A DNA stretch of 64,000 nt from Thermomonospora catenispora. GTDB taxonomy: Bacteria; Actinomycetota; Actinomycetes; Streptosporangiales; Streptosporangiaceae. The notes under the pieces were generated by a model that saw only the letters and a program-made list of their open reading frames with translations, did not search any database and was not told the origin of the DNA. Both the position numbers and the translations under genes were made by a program. Location of the stretch: positions 47,178-111,177 of the forward strand of contig NZ_RRYT01000013.1 in the NCBI RefSeq assembly GCF_006363815.1. The letters run 5' to 3'. This document shows, piece after piece, positions 43,790-51,837 of the stretch (within the stretch, counting starts at the first letter, position 1; every line of letters starts with the position of its first letter).

Positions 43790-45004
43790 CTATTCGGCGG
43801 GATGCAGCACCGGCCGGGCCGCTTCGAACACGTCCCTGACGGCAGGGGCGGCTCGATGCGGTTCCAGAGCCTGGAGCACCTCCGAAAGCCGCAGCCGTAC
43901 CCGCGCGGACGACAGATGGCCGGCTACCGTGATCAGTTCCTGGGCCGTGGTGCAGGCCTGATCGATGTGACCGGACTGGGCATGTGCCATCGCCGGCACT
44001 CCCAGGGTGAACGCCCGGGGCCGCAGGTCGCTGCGAACCGTCAGGGACTCCTCGGCCGCGCGCACGGCAGGCTCACCGAGCCCGACGTTGACCAGACAGC
44101 GGGCCTCCTCGTGTCGCAGGTGTCCCCACCCGTAGGCGCTCGCCCAGGCCGGCTCCGGGCTGGTGGTGGGCTGCTCGTAGGCGCGCCACATCGCCGTCAG
44201 AGCGCGCCGGGTCTCGGCTCGGTCACCGGTCATCGACCAGGCCAGCGCATGCTTGGTGTGGATGAAGGCCTTGCTGAGCGGGCCGGCGCGCCGGGCCAGG
44301 CCACAGGCGCCGTCGGTGTAGGCGATCGCCCGGTCGATATGGACACGGCGTCGCTCGGGCTCCGCGCCGATGGCGACCATCTGGAGTTCGTGCTCACCGC
44401 GGCGGGCCAGCACCCATGCCGACAAGGTCGTGTCGTCGGTTTCGTGAGCCATGCTCGCCGCGTCCGCCAGCAGCTGTCGTGCGGTGGCGTTCTGCCCGAC
44501 GTCCATGTGCATCGCCGAGACGCGCATCGAGAACTCGGTCGCCACGGTGAACAGGTCACGGCGCAACGGATCCGGTGCATGCGCATGCAGGCGAGGCCGC
44601 ACCACCCGGGTGAGGTACTCGGTGGCGTACTGACGAGCGTGCTCGCCCCCGAACTGTCGGTCGGAGGCGGTCAGCGCGGCCGGCATCCTCCGCACCACCG
44701 GAACGTCACCGGGCGTCGGTCGAGGCGGTGGCGCGTTCTGCGGAGGAAGGTCGTCGAGGTTGAACAGCTCGTCCTCGGACATCTTCAGGACCTTGCAGTA
44801 CAACAGCCGGTATCGCTCGGTGATCCGGGTGACGTCCCCAGACTCCCACCGTTCGATATTGCGGACCAGGCTGGCCAGGGTGGGCCGCTGGCGCTCGTCC
44901 ATCGCCGCGAGCATCTCTTGCGCAAGGCGGGCGGGGTCCCAGCCTCGGCGTTTGCGTTCGGCGCGGAGCCGGTCACGTACTCGCTGAGTCGTCTCATATG
45001 CCAT
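43790..45004 (-). CDS. XRE family regulator with TPR-like C-terminal domain
   Basis: A 404-residue protein with an N-terminal XRE helix-turn-helix (about 8-70; RLRAERKRRGWDPARLAQEML, TLASLVRNIERWESG) and a long helical, TPR-like C-terminal region (RQLLADAASMAHETDDTTLSAWVLARRGEHEL and similar units). This build is common in actinomycete regulators that bind peptides or partner proteins. The ATG giving AYETTQRVRDRL matches the usual N-terminus and has AGGA upstream. It is divergent from a small unknown gene, a common arrangement for such regulators. Confidence 0.9.
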   Translation of the reverse strand: MAYETTQRVRDRLRAERKRRGWDPARLAQEMLAAMDERQRPTLASLVRNIERWESGDVTRITERYRLLYCKVLKMSEDELFNLDDLPPQNAPPPRPTPGDVPVVRRMPAALTASDRQFGGEHARQYATEYLTRVVRPRLHAHAPDPLRRDLFTVATEFSMRVSAMHMDVGQNATARQLLADAASMAHETDDTTLSAWVLARRGEHELQMVAIGAEPERRRVHIDRAIAYTDGACGLARRAGPLSKAFIHTKHALAWSMTGDRAETRRALTAMWRAYEQPTTSPEPAWASAYGWGHLRHEEARCLVNVGLGEPAVRAAEESLTVRSDLRPRAFTLGVPAMAHAQSGHIDQACTTAQELITVAGHLSSARVRLRLSEVLQALEPHRAAPAVRDVFEAARPVLHPAE

Positions 45005-45231
45005 GAGCGTGCGTCCTCGCTGCGTTCGGCGGCACCTGACCGCCCGGTATTCCTTCGGCTTGTCGGGACGTGTCGGAGGCCGCTGTCCCTCCTCGTCGTT
45101 CCTTGTCGGCTGGCGGCCGCTTTCTCCTCGGTGTTCGCTGACGAGTGACCGCACGAACCTCTGGAATACGCGGTCAGGGCGGATGCCCATCCGCCCTTGT
45201 CACTGGCGATGGTGCATGCGAAAGGTTCCTG

Positions 45232-45648
45232 ATGTCATCCCGGCTCGAAGAACACTCACCGCCCCGGCCGGTTGCGCCCGTCCCGGTGACGGCGCCTTCC
45301 TCATCGGACGACGGCCTGTTCTCTTGGACCATCGTCGAAGCCCTTGGTGATCCGCCAGAATTCGGTGCCGTCGGCGTCTGCAGTGATCGTGACCGAGCCC
45401 TGCGGAAGATGGTCGACGCCCTTCGAGCCGCACCGCCCGGTGCATTCGGACTTTTGCACAAAGTCGCGCTGAGTCCAGATTGCAGGGGATATCGGTACAG
45501 CGGACCGCTGCTTCGCGTGGCCATCGGGGATAGGGCCGATGCGGTCGTCATGGTCGAGCATGACGGCGGCGGCCGGATGAGGCCCGGCGACATCTTCGCG
45601 GAGATCGTTCGGGACGCCCGTGTGCTCTGTCCGGAAGCCGCCGTATGA
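45232..45648 (+). CDS. Hypothetical protein divergent from the XRE regulator
   Basis: A 138-residue protein without a recognised family. The centre (WTIVEALGDPPEFGAVGVCSDRDRALRKMVDALRAAPPGAFGLLHKVALSP) has an alternating strand-helix pattern, and RPGDIFAEIVRDARVL forms a final helix. It has no membrane segment. AAAGG lies 6 nt before the ATG. The next frame opens with an overlapping ATGA (45645) and reads about 50 residues with GC-rich third positions before fading, so a broken second gene may follow. Proximity to the regulator suggests regulation by it. Confidence 0.6.
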   Translation: MSSRLEEHSPPRPVAPVPVTAPSSSDDGLFSWTIVEALGDPPEFGAVGVCSDRDRALRKMVDALRAAPPGAFGLLHKVALSPDCRGYRYSGPLLRVAIGDRADAVVMVEHDGGGRMRPGDIFAEIVRDARVLCPEAAV

Positions 45649-45813
45649 CCTCCGCCGGCGACCTCTCCAGGGCGGAGACGGATCCGCGACAGGCCGCCTT
45701 GCACGAGCCGGCCGGGCTGTTGCGGGGCCAGTCCCCGAACCCCCTGCGGCTCCGCACCTCCCTGACGACCGACGCCATCGGAGCATGCGACCCTCCAAGG
45801 GAGAACAAGGCCG

Positions 45814-46086
45814 ATGCGGATGCCGCCCAGACCCGACGAGCCCGATTTCACTCGACCGGACAGCGTGTACGGCCGACCCGAACGAGCAGCCGCCGAGATC
45901 CAATCCCGCACACGCGATACGTGGATCTGCCGGTTCGGACGGTTCACCCGCTCCTCCTGGGGAGTTCCACGGCACCCGCACCCGTGGCGAGGACCGGTCG
46001 AGGCCGGAACGCCGGTGGACCTGCTCGTCAGGATCCGCGAGGTGGACGCACGCCACGGCATGGTCGACATGACCGGGACGCCATAG
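45814..46086 (+). CDS. Small hypothetical protein
   Basis: A 90-residue protein with a central segment TWICRFGRFTRSSWGVPRHPHPWRGPVEAGTP then a helical VDLLVRIREVDARHGM. The block with a Cys, Arg/His and several Trp and Pro is distinctive and looks conserved rather than random, but no family is recognised. GGGAG lies 13 nt upstream of the ATG, rather far. It follows the unknown 138-residue gene and may belong to the same module. Confidence 0.5.
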   Translation: MRMPPRPDEPDFTRPDSVYGRPERAAAEIQSRTRDTWICRFGRFTRSSWGVPRHPHPWRGPVEAGTPVDLLVRIREVDARHGMVDMTGTP

Positions 46087-46679
46087 CGACGGCCGGAGCG
46101 TCCTTGACGGCGTCGGGCATGTGCGGCTCCGCGCCCGGCGATGCGCTCGACCGGAGTGGCTTTTCTCCTCAGCTCGGATCCGGCCTTGTCATCGGCCGTC
46201 CCTGAGTTCCGGCTCGATTAATGAGGGGAGCCGTGTCGGCCGAAGAAGCGATGCGGCCGACCACGCCGCCCAAGGCCGGTGCGCATCGAGCGGACCTTCC
46301 CGGAGTTGCAGTCGCCGGCGCACACCATGGTCCGCCTGCATCCGTGTGGCGGATCTTCGCATGGAAGGAGCTGGACGGAGGCGGTGGAGCCACCGGTACC
46401 ACCTGTCCGTCGCTCCCGGCACCAAGGCCGACGGTCGGGTGGACTGGATCCAGGACCCCACGTGGCTGACCGGCGAGCGCGGCCGTGCCCCTGGAGCATC
46501 CGCCGACCATCGCCGGCCGGGAATCAGACGGCGGCCCGATGCGGCGGGATGTTCAGGCAGGGGAGAATGGCCCGTGTCCTGGACCGGTCCTTGAGCGGGT
46601 ATGGGGCGAACATGGGAGCGGACGCGGGCGGCCGGGATGCCGCACACCGGCCTTCCCGCGCCTTGCCGCAGGTCATCAG
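46087..46679. other. Gene-poor region with possible decayed gene
   Basis: No intact gene is supported. Fragments that look coding appear in different frames: MRIERTFPELQSPAHTMVRLHP from the ATG at 46279, and later YHLSVAPGTKADGRVDWIQD in another frame. The first recalls the start of proteins often found beside XRE/TPR regulators, followed by decay. Third-position composition does not favour one frame over the others. Confidence 0.3.
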
Positions 46680-46755
46680 TGGTGGGTCGCGTGGGACTCG
46701 AACCCACAACCTACGGATTAAAAGTCCGGAGCTCTGCCAATTGAGCTAGCGACCC
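46680..46755 (-). tRNA. tRNA-Lys (anticodon TTT), CCA encoded
   Basis: Read on the minus strand, GGGTCGC pairs with GCGACCC; the anticodon loop is CTTTTAA with anticodon TTT; the T-arm carries GGTTCGAGTCC. The discriminator A is followed directly by CCA in the DNA. TACCCT ends 7 nt upstream of the mature 5' end and is a probable -10 box. Confidence 0.96.
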
Positions 46756-46864
46756 GCTGGTAAGGGTACCCAGAGGGATCACGGGTTCGCGACGGGATAT
46801 CCGGGCGGGGGAGGGGCGGCGCCGTGGACGGGCGGGGCGCCCACGGCGCCGCCGAGGCGCGGGG

Positions 46865-47422
46865 TCACAGACCAGGGCGGACGGCGCCGTTGAAGTGCTT
46901 CTTGTAGTAGGTGCTCAGCTTCACCTTCTGGACCCGCTTGCCGCTGCTGGGGGCGTGGATCATGTAGCCCTTGCCCACGTAGATGCCCATGTGGCTGCGG
47001 CCGCTGTAGAAGAAGACCAGGTCGCCGCGCTTGAGGTTGCGGTAGGAGACCTTCTTCTTGACGTGGCTGTAGATCTGGGTGGTGGTGCGGGGGAGCTTCA
47101 CGCCCGCCTTGCGCCAGGCGCCGCCGGCGAGGCCGGAGCAGTCCCAGCTGTCGGGGCCGGTGCCGCCGTAGCGGTAGGGGTCGCCGATCTGCTTGGCGGC
47201 GTACCGGACGGCCTTCTCCGCCAGCTGAGCCTGTTTGGCGGCCTTGGAGGACGACTTCTTCGCGGTCGTGGTCTGTGCCTTGGCCGTGGCGGCCGGCTGG
47301 AAGGCGGCCGTCTTGGTCGCCGCGTCGGCCGGGGCGGCCGCCATCGCGGTGGTGAACACGGTCGCGGAGGCGCTCAGCGCGAGTCCGCTCAGCGTGAGTC
47401 GGGTGATGCGGGAGGTATTCAG
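46865..47422 (-). CDS. Secreted NlpC/P60 family cell-wall hydrolase, probable CTG start
   Basis: A cysteine peptidase that cuts peptide stems of peptidoglycan. The catalytic Cys95 is in DSWDCSGL, with His144 in SHMGIYV and His156 in MIHAPSSG. A Lys/Ala-rich linker precedes the domain. The nearest standard start (GTG) would remove most of a signal peptide. Reading from a CTG 63 nt upstream, with GGAG 5 nt before it, gives NTSRITRLTLSGLALSASATVFTTAMAA, a good export signal; an in-frame stop lies soon upstream and no ATG, GTG or TTG is available. So either CTG is used or a nearby error hides the true start. It follows a long structured leader. Confidence 0.85.
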   Translation of the reverse strand: MNTSRITRLTLSGLALSASATVFTTAMAAAPADAATKTAAFQPAATAKAQTTTAKKSSSKAAKQAQLAEKAVRYAAKQIGDPYRYGGTGPDSWDCSGLAGGAWRKAGVKLPRTTTQIYSHVKKKVSYRNLKRGDLVFFYSGRSHMGIYVGKGYMIHAPSSGKRVQKVKLSTYYKKHFNGAVRPGL

Positions 47423-47690
47423 AACAGCTCCAGCCCTCGCGGTTTGTGCCTACCGGGCAGCCGAAACCGACCGAAGCGGCGTTTTCGGCTGAACGGCGTC
47501 CCGAAACCTGCGCCATTGCGGGCGGGAATCCCGGCTCCGTGCCTCCTGGCTGCACGGACTCGGCGGCCGACGCGGCTCGACGGCGATCTGATGCGCCGTG
47601 CGCCGGGTCGGCGGGGTGGGTCGCCGACGGTGATCCGGTCACCGCCGGAACCGGGAAGAACGTTAACCATGTCACCCTGAGAGGGCAAAT
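47423..47690 (-). ncRNA. Structured 5' leader upstream of the NlpC/P60 gene, candidate riboswitch
   Basis: Read on the minus strand, several perfect helices follow each other: GTCGGCG...CGCCGAC, TCCGTGC...GCACGGA, and CAGCCGAAA...TTTCGGCTG (47491-47458). The last helix is followed by CCCGGTAGGCACAAACCG, similar to the 3' end of actinobacterial ydaO/c-di-AMP riboswitches, which often precede NlpC/P60 and Rpf genes. The other conserved ydaO blocks were not found, so class assignment is tentative. Confidence 0.35.
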
Positions 47691-48461
47691 GTTCGGCATG
47701 GAGATGATCGAGAAAAGGTTCGTGACATTCCTTCGATCATGCCTCTGAGCTGCGAAGACGTAGAAAATGATCAGTAATGTGTGACTTGTGTCGCATTACG
47801 AGGAAGATCGCGGAAGAGAAGCCCTCGAGGAGTGTCGACGTCGCCCTGGGGTGATGATCACGGGATCATCACAGCGACTCCGTCAGCCGGGTGCATCCGA
47901 AAAGTCAGATGATCATTACCGGGGCGCATAGGGCGCTTCCGCCTTCTGAAGGGGGCCGTGTGCGGCCTTGGTGATTCGCCGTCGGAGGCACCGGATCATG
48001 AGGCTTCGCACCGCCTCGATGTGCGGGGAAAACGGCCTGGTGAGGAGCTCGCGACGGTCTCCCCTGAGACGCCGCCTCGGCGTGCGGGGAAATCGGGCGG
48101 TGGATCCGTCGGCGGGCCGGGTCGGCTCGTGAGGGGTTCATGGGGGGCGCGAGGGTCGTCGCGGGCGTTCCGCGACCTCGCGGCCGGCGGTCGACGGACC
48201 GGAGGTCGGCCGCGGGCGGCGTCCCCGGCCCCGGAGGCGTGCGGGCCCAGGGGCGTGGATCTGGGGGCGTCCGACCGTTCCTCGCCGATCGCGGTGAACG
48301 GGGAGCCGAGGGTTCTTGCCGAGCGCGGCGGCCTGCGGGCTCGGGGCCTGCGGATCGGGCCTGCGGGGGCGGGGCGCCGATCCCTGGTCGGCGGGGCCGC
48401 GGGCGGCGGCGCCCGCCTCGACCTCCGTCGACCGTCGTCGCGACCCGCCGACCCGAACCGC
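47691..48461. other. Gene-poor region with repeated TGATC elements
   Basis: No gene is supported. The segment 47691-47930 is AT-richer than its surroundings and carries at least five GATGATC/GATCAT-type motifs, including the perfect palindrome GTGATGATC-ACGG-GATCATCAC at 47851-47872. GTAATG (47774-47779) and CATTAC (47794-47799) form another inverted pair. From 47930 to 48460 the sequence is ordinary GC-rich DNA without visible elements. Confidence 0.45.
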
Positions 48462-48488
48462 TTGCAATGAAAATCGTTTTCATACAAG
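48462..48488 (+). promoter_or_regulatory. Zur-type box within the promoter of the SCO5389-family gene
   Basis: ATGAAAATCGTTTTCAT (48467-48483) is a perfect palindrome matching the actinobacterial Zur box core TGAAAAT-N-ATTTTCA type. It lies between a TTGCAA (-35-like, 48462-48467) and TACAAG (-10-like, 48483-48488), where a bound Fur-family repressor would block transcription. It stands out sharply in this GC-rich context. Confidence 0.8.
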
Positions 48489-48552
48489 ACTCGGGGGCAT
48501 GGCCGGATCCGGCCGCCACGACCCGGGAGAGACCCAGGAGAAAGGACCTGCC

Positions 48553-48948
48553 ATGTCCCTGACCGTCAGCGACGACCTGCTGCGCCGGGCCCGAGACGGC
48601 GAGGTGCGCGACGCGGACTTCCTGGCCTGCGTGCGCGACTCGCTCCCCTACGCCTGGCAGGTGATCAGCGAGGTCGCCGAACGTTCCCGGAAGGCCCCCG
48701 ACGGCTTCGCCGACAACCAGGTCCCGCCGCCGGACGAGGCCGCCCGCGGTCAGCTGCTGCGGGCGCTGGCCAGCGACGCCATGCGCGGCGCCCTCGAGCG
48801 TCACTTCGGCGTCCGCCTGGCGTTCCAGAACTGCCACCGCGTCGCCGCGTTCGTCCCGGACGCCCCGGGGACCGCCCAGCGGTACGCGGAGTTCGTCTCG
48901 CCCCGCGCCCAGCTGCTCAACCAGTCCCCCGAGCTCGTGGACTGCTGA
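48553..48948 (+). CDS. SCO5389 family protein, probably zinc-regulated
   Basis: A 131-residue cytosolic protein recognised by its conserved blocks VRDSLPYAWQVISEV, FADNQVPPPDEAARGQLLRALASD, RGALERHFGVRLAFQNCHRVA and the C-terminal LLNQSPELVDC. Function of the family is unknown; it carries few Cys residues (one in VDC at the end, others in DFLACVRD and FQNCHRV) that could bind metal. GGAGAAAGGA precedes the ATG. The perfect Zur-type box in its promoter indicates induction when zinc is scarce, which fits a zinc-sparing or zinc-related role. Confidence 0.85.
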   Translation: MSLTVSDDLLRRARDGEVRDADFLACVRDSLPYAWQVISEVAERSRKAPDGFADNQVPPPDEAARGQLLRALASDAMRGALERHFGVRLAFQNCHRVAAFVPDAPGTAQRYAEFVSPRAQLLNQSPELVDC

Positions 48949-49126
48949 GCAGCCGCCGTCCCCCGGGCCCGGGCGGGCGGGGCGCGGACGCCGCCCGGGC
49001 TCGGGGGCGCCCTCGCGCAGGGCGTGCGGCGGATCTGCGCGCATGAGGGGGCGCTGCGCGGGTACGGCGTCGCCACGACCCCGTCGCGGGGAGCGCGGCG
49101 GGACCACCAGGCGCAGGGCGGGGGGC

Positions 49127-49702
49127 ATGCCGCAGGTCAGGCCGCGGACCGATGAGGAGACGCTGCTCACCAGCCTGAAGCGGGTGGCGAGCCTGCTGAA
49201 GGAGGCCGGCGTCGGCTTCGCGCTGGCCGGCGGCTTCGCCGCCTACACCAGGGGAGCGGCGATCTCCACCCACGATGTGGACTTCGTGCTGCGGGAGCGG
49301 GACGTGGACGCGGCGGTGGCCGCGCTGACCGCCGCCGGGATGCGCCGCCTGGAGACCCCGGAGGACTGGCTGGCCAAGGTGTACGACGGCGACCGGCCGA
49401 TCGATCTGATCTTCCGGCCGTCGGGGCGTCCGGTGGACGATGAGCTGCTGGCCCGGGCCGAGGAGCTGCCGGTGGCGGCGGTGCACATGCCGGTGCTGGC
49501 GGCCGACGACCTGGTGGTGATGCGACTGCTGGCGTTCACCGAGACGGCCTGCGACTTCAGCGGCTTCCTGCACGTGTGCCGGGCGCTGCGCGAGCAGGTG
49601 GACTGGCCGAAGGTGGCCAAGGAGACGGCGCACTCCCCTTATGCGTACGCGTTCTTGACGCTGCTGCACCGGCTGAAGGTGATCGAGGGGGACTTCCTGT
49701 GA
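49127..49702 (+). CDS. Nucleotidyltransferase-fold protein
   Basis: A 191-residue protein of the Pol-beta nucleotidyltransferase superfamily: LAGGFAAYTRG is the GG-containing turn, followed by THDVDFVL with the acidic D-x-D and a later acidic KVYDGDRPIDLIF. The architecture resembles AbiEii/MNT-type or GrpB-like enzymes. It is first of three overlapping genes (GTGA with the BON gene). The ATG is preferred to an upstream in-frame start inside GC-rich non-coding sequence. Substrate unknown. Confidence 0.75.
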   Translation: MPQVRPRTDEETLLTSLKRVASLLKEAGVGFALAGGFAAYTRGAAISTHDVDFVLRERDVDAAVAALTAAGMRRLETPEDWLAKVYDGDRPIDLIFRPSGRPVDDELLARAEELPVAAVHMPVLAADDLVVMRLLAFTETACDFSGFLHVCRALREQVDWPKVAKETAHSPYAYAFLTLLHRLKVIEGDFL

Positions 49703-49959
49703 CCAGAACCGAGGACGTGCCGCACTACCTGGTCGAGCACATCCGCGCCCGGGTCGCCGAGGAGGCGCACGAGCTGGGCGTCCAGGTGGACGTCCGGGAA
49801 GGGAAGGTCTATCTGCGCGGCCGGGTGATGTCGTCGGAGCGCAGGCGCGACGTCGAGGAGGCCGCCCGCGCCGCCGCGCACGGGCACCCGGTGTGCAACG
49901 AGGTGTCGGTGGTCTCCTCCAGGGAGCCCGACGAAGGCGAGCAGGAGCGCCTTTCATGA
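49699..49959 (+). CDS. Small BON domain protein
   Basis: An 86-residue protein consisting of one BON domain (about 10-72; VAEEAHELGVQVDVREGKVYLRGRVMSSERRRDVEEAARAAAHGHPVCNEVSVV), a lipid- or membrane-binding module, without a signal peptide or membrane helix. The GTG start overlaps the nucleotidyltransferase stop, and its stop overlaps the phosphoesterase start (ATGA), so the three proteins are synthesised together. Confidence 0.85.
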   Translation: MTRTEDVPHYLVEHIRARVAEEAHELGVQVDVREGKVYLRGRVMSSERRRDVEEAARAAAHGHPVCNEVSVVSSREPDEGEQERLS

Positions 49960-50693
49960 TCCGCGTCGCCGCGGTCGGTGACATCCATGTGGGCGCCGAC
50001 ACCGCCGGCCGGTACCGGCGGCACGTCACGGGCCTGGCCGGGCACGCCGACGTGCTGCTGGTCGCCGGGGACCTGACCCGGCACGGCACCGTCGAGGAGG
50101 GCCGGGTCGCGGTGGAGGAGCTCAAGGACGCCCCGGTACCGGTGATCGCCGTGCTGGGCAACCACGACCACCACAGCGACGCCCAGGACGAGATCGCCGC
50201 GATGCTCCGGGACGCCGGGATCATCGTGCTGGAGGGCGACGGCGCGATCGTCGACTGCGACGGCGTCCGGCTGGGCGTCGCCGGCGGCAAGGGGTTCGGC
50301 GGCGGATTCCCGGGCCGCAGCGCCGGGGAGTTCGGCGAGCGGGTGATGAAGGAGTTCGTCCGGGAGACCCGGAGCTTCTCCGAACGCCTGCGGCAGGCGC
50401 TCACGGAGGTGAACGAGGCGGGCGCGGACGTCACGATCGCCCTCACCCACTACTCGCCGATCAAGGAGACGCTGGCGGGGGAGCCGCTGGAGATCTATCC
50501 GTTCCTCGGCAGCTATCTGATGGCCGAGGCGATCGATGAGGCGGGCGCCGACCTGGCCGTCCACGGGCATGCCCATCTGGGCAGCGAGAAGGGCGTCACC
50601 TCCGCCGGCACCCGCGTCCGCAACGTCGCCCTCCCGGTGCTCGGGCAGGCGTACGCGGTCTATTGCCTGGAGCCGGCCGCGACCCGCGCCTGA
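49956..50693 (+). CDS. Calcineurin-like metallophosphoesterase
   Basis: A 245-residue phosphoesterase with all metal motifs: GDIHVG (Asp9, His11), VAGDLTRHG, LGNHDHH, THYSP and HGHAH. It is short, cytosolic and has no membrane segment. As the last gene of the nucleotidyltransferase-BON-phosphoesterase unit it may hydrolyse a nucleotide or nucleotidylated product made by the first gene; this is inference from the arrangement. Confidence 0.9.
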   Translation: MIRVAAVGDIHVGADTAGRYRRHVTGLAGHADVLLVAGDLTRHGTVEEGRVAVEELKDAPVPVIAVLGNHDHHSDAQDEIAAMLRDAGIIVLEGDGAIVDCDGVRLGVAGGKGFGGGFPGRSAGEFGERVMKEFVRETRSFSERLRQALTEVNEAGADVTIALTHYSPIKETLAGEPLEIYPFLGSYLMAEAIDEAGADLAVHGHAHLGSEKGVTSAGTRVRNVALPVLGQAYAVYCLEPAATRA

Positions 50694-50750
50694 GCGCCGG
50701 GCGGCCTCCCGCAGCGGCCCGGGCGACCCCGCATCCGCCTCCGCGGCGGC

Positions 50751-51779
50751 TCACCCGCCCTCCAGGGGACGGCGCAGCATGTCCACGACGGCGCGTTCGA
50801 CCTCGCCCTGGGTGGCGAGCTCCCCGAAGTCGGCCCCCTCGCCCAGCGCGGTCAGGGCGGGGGCGACGGTGACGCCCCGTTCGTACCAGGCGATGACGCG
50901 CGCGTCGATGTAGGAGGCGCGCGCCACCGCCGGGGTGTTGCCCAAGTAGTCGGCGACCTCCCGGACGACCCGGCTCACCGCCCTCCTGCGGGCCGCCTCG
51001 CCGGTCGCCGCCTGCGTCGAGACGGCCAGTCCCACGGCGGCCAGCACGGTGGCGTGCCAGGTGCGGAAGTCCTTGGCGGTGAAGCCGCCGCCGGAGACCT
51101 CGCGCAGATAGGCGTTGATGTCGGCGGAGGTCACATCGCGCCGGCCGCCGTCCGGCGACCGATAGGCCAGCAGCTCCGGACCGTCGTCCCGGCGCCGCTT
51201 CAGGGCGCCGACCACCCGGCACACCGCCTCCTCGGCGACCGCCTGATGGCGGTCCTTGGCGCCCTTGGCCGGGTACTCGAAGATCACTTCGTTGCGGCGG
51301 CAGGTCACGTGCTCGCGCAGCACCGTCGCCATCCCGAACGTGCCGTTCTCCTCGGCGTACTCCTCCCCGCCGGCCCGGAAGAACCCCAGGTCGATCAGCC
51401 GGACGGCGGCGGCCAGCACCCGATCCCTGGTCAGGCCCCGCCCCGACAGGTGCTCGGCGACCCGGGCGCGGACGGCCGGGAGCGCCTCGGCGAAGTCCAG
51501 CACCCGGTCGTGCTTCTCGCGGTCCCGTCGCTCGCGCCACCGCGGGTGGTACAGGTACTGGCGGCGGCCCGCGGCGTCGGTGCCGACGGCCTGGATGTGC
51601 CCGTCGGGGTCGGGGCAGATCCACACGTCCCGCCAGGCCGGCGGGATCACCAGGTCCTCGACCCGGGCCGCCGTGGAGGGCGGCACCGGACGCCCGTCGG
51701 CGTCCAGGAGGCGGAACCCCCGCCCGTGTCGGCGCCGGGTGATGCCGGGGGCGGAGGGGTCGCTGCGGTTGAGCTCCAT
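50751..51779 (-). CDS. Eukaryotic-like DNA topoisomerase IB
   Basis: A 342-residue type IB topoisomerase, the compact bacterial form. The catalytic tyrosine is Tyr290 in ASYIDARVI, with the conserved Arg, Lys and His provided by RREVKDR-like segments, FEYPAKGAKDRHQ and KDFRTWHAT. It relaxes supercoils through a 3'-phosphotyrosine intermediate. The N-terminal domain (RGFRLLDADGRPV, PPAWRDVWICPDPDGHIQAVGTDAAGRRQYLYHPRW) is typical. It is a single gene. Confidence 0.94.
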   Translation of the reverse strand: MELNRSDPSAPGITRRRHGRGFRLLDADGRPVPPSTAARVEDLVIPPAWRDVWICPDPDGHIQAVGTDAAGRRQYLYHPRWRERRDREKHDRVLDFAEALPAVRARVAEHLSGRGLTRDRVLAAAVRLIDLGFFRAGGEEYAEENGTFGMATVLREHVTCRRNEVIFEYPAKGAKDRHQAVAEEAVCRVVGALKRRRDDGPELLAYRSPDGGRRDVTSADINAYLREVSGGGFTAKDFRTWHATVLAAVGLAVSTQAATGEAARRRAVSRVVREVADYLGNTPAVARASYIDARVIAWYERGVTVAPALTALGEGADFGELATQGEVERAVVDMLRRPLEGG

Positions 51780-51837
51780 CCCTCCTGGGATCCCCGGGGG
51801 TCATGTTTGAAACCCGGTGACCGGTGACGTACTCGCC

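Noticed and set aside
47423..47690. A confident c-di-AMP (ydaO) riboswitch call
   Set aside because: Only the 3' CCCGGTAGGC-like block matches; the other conserved segments could not be found, so it is kept as a general structured leader.
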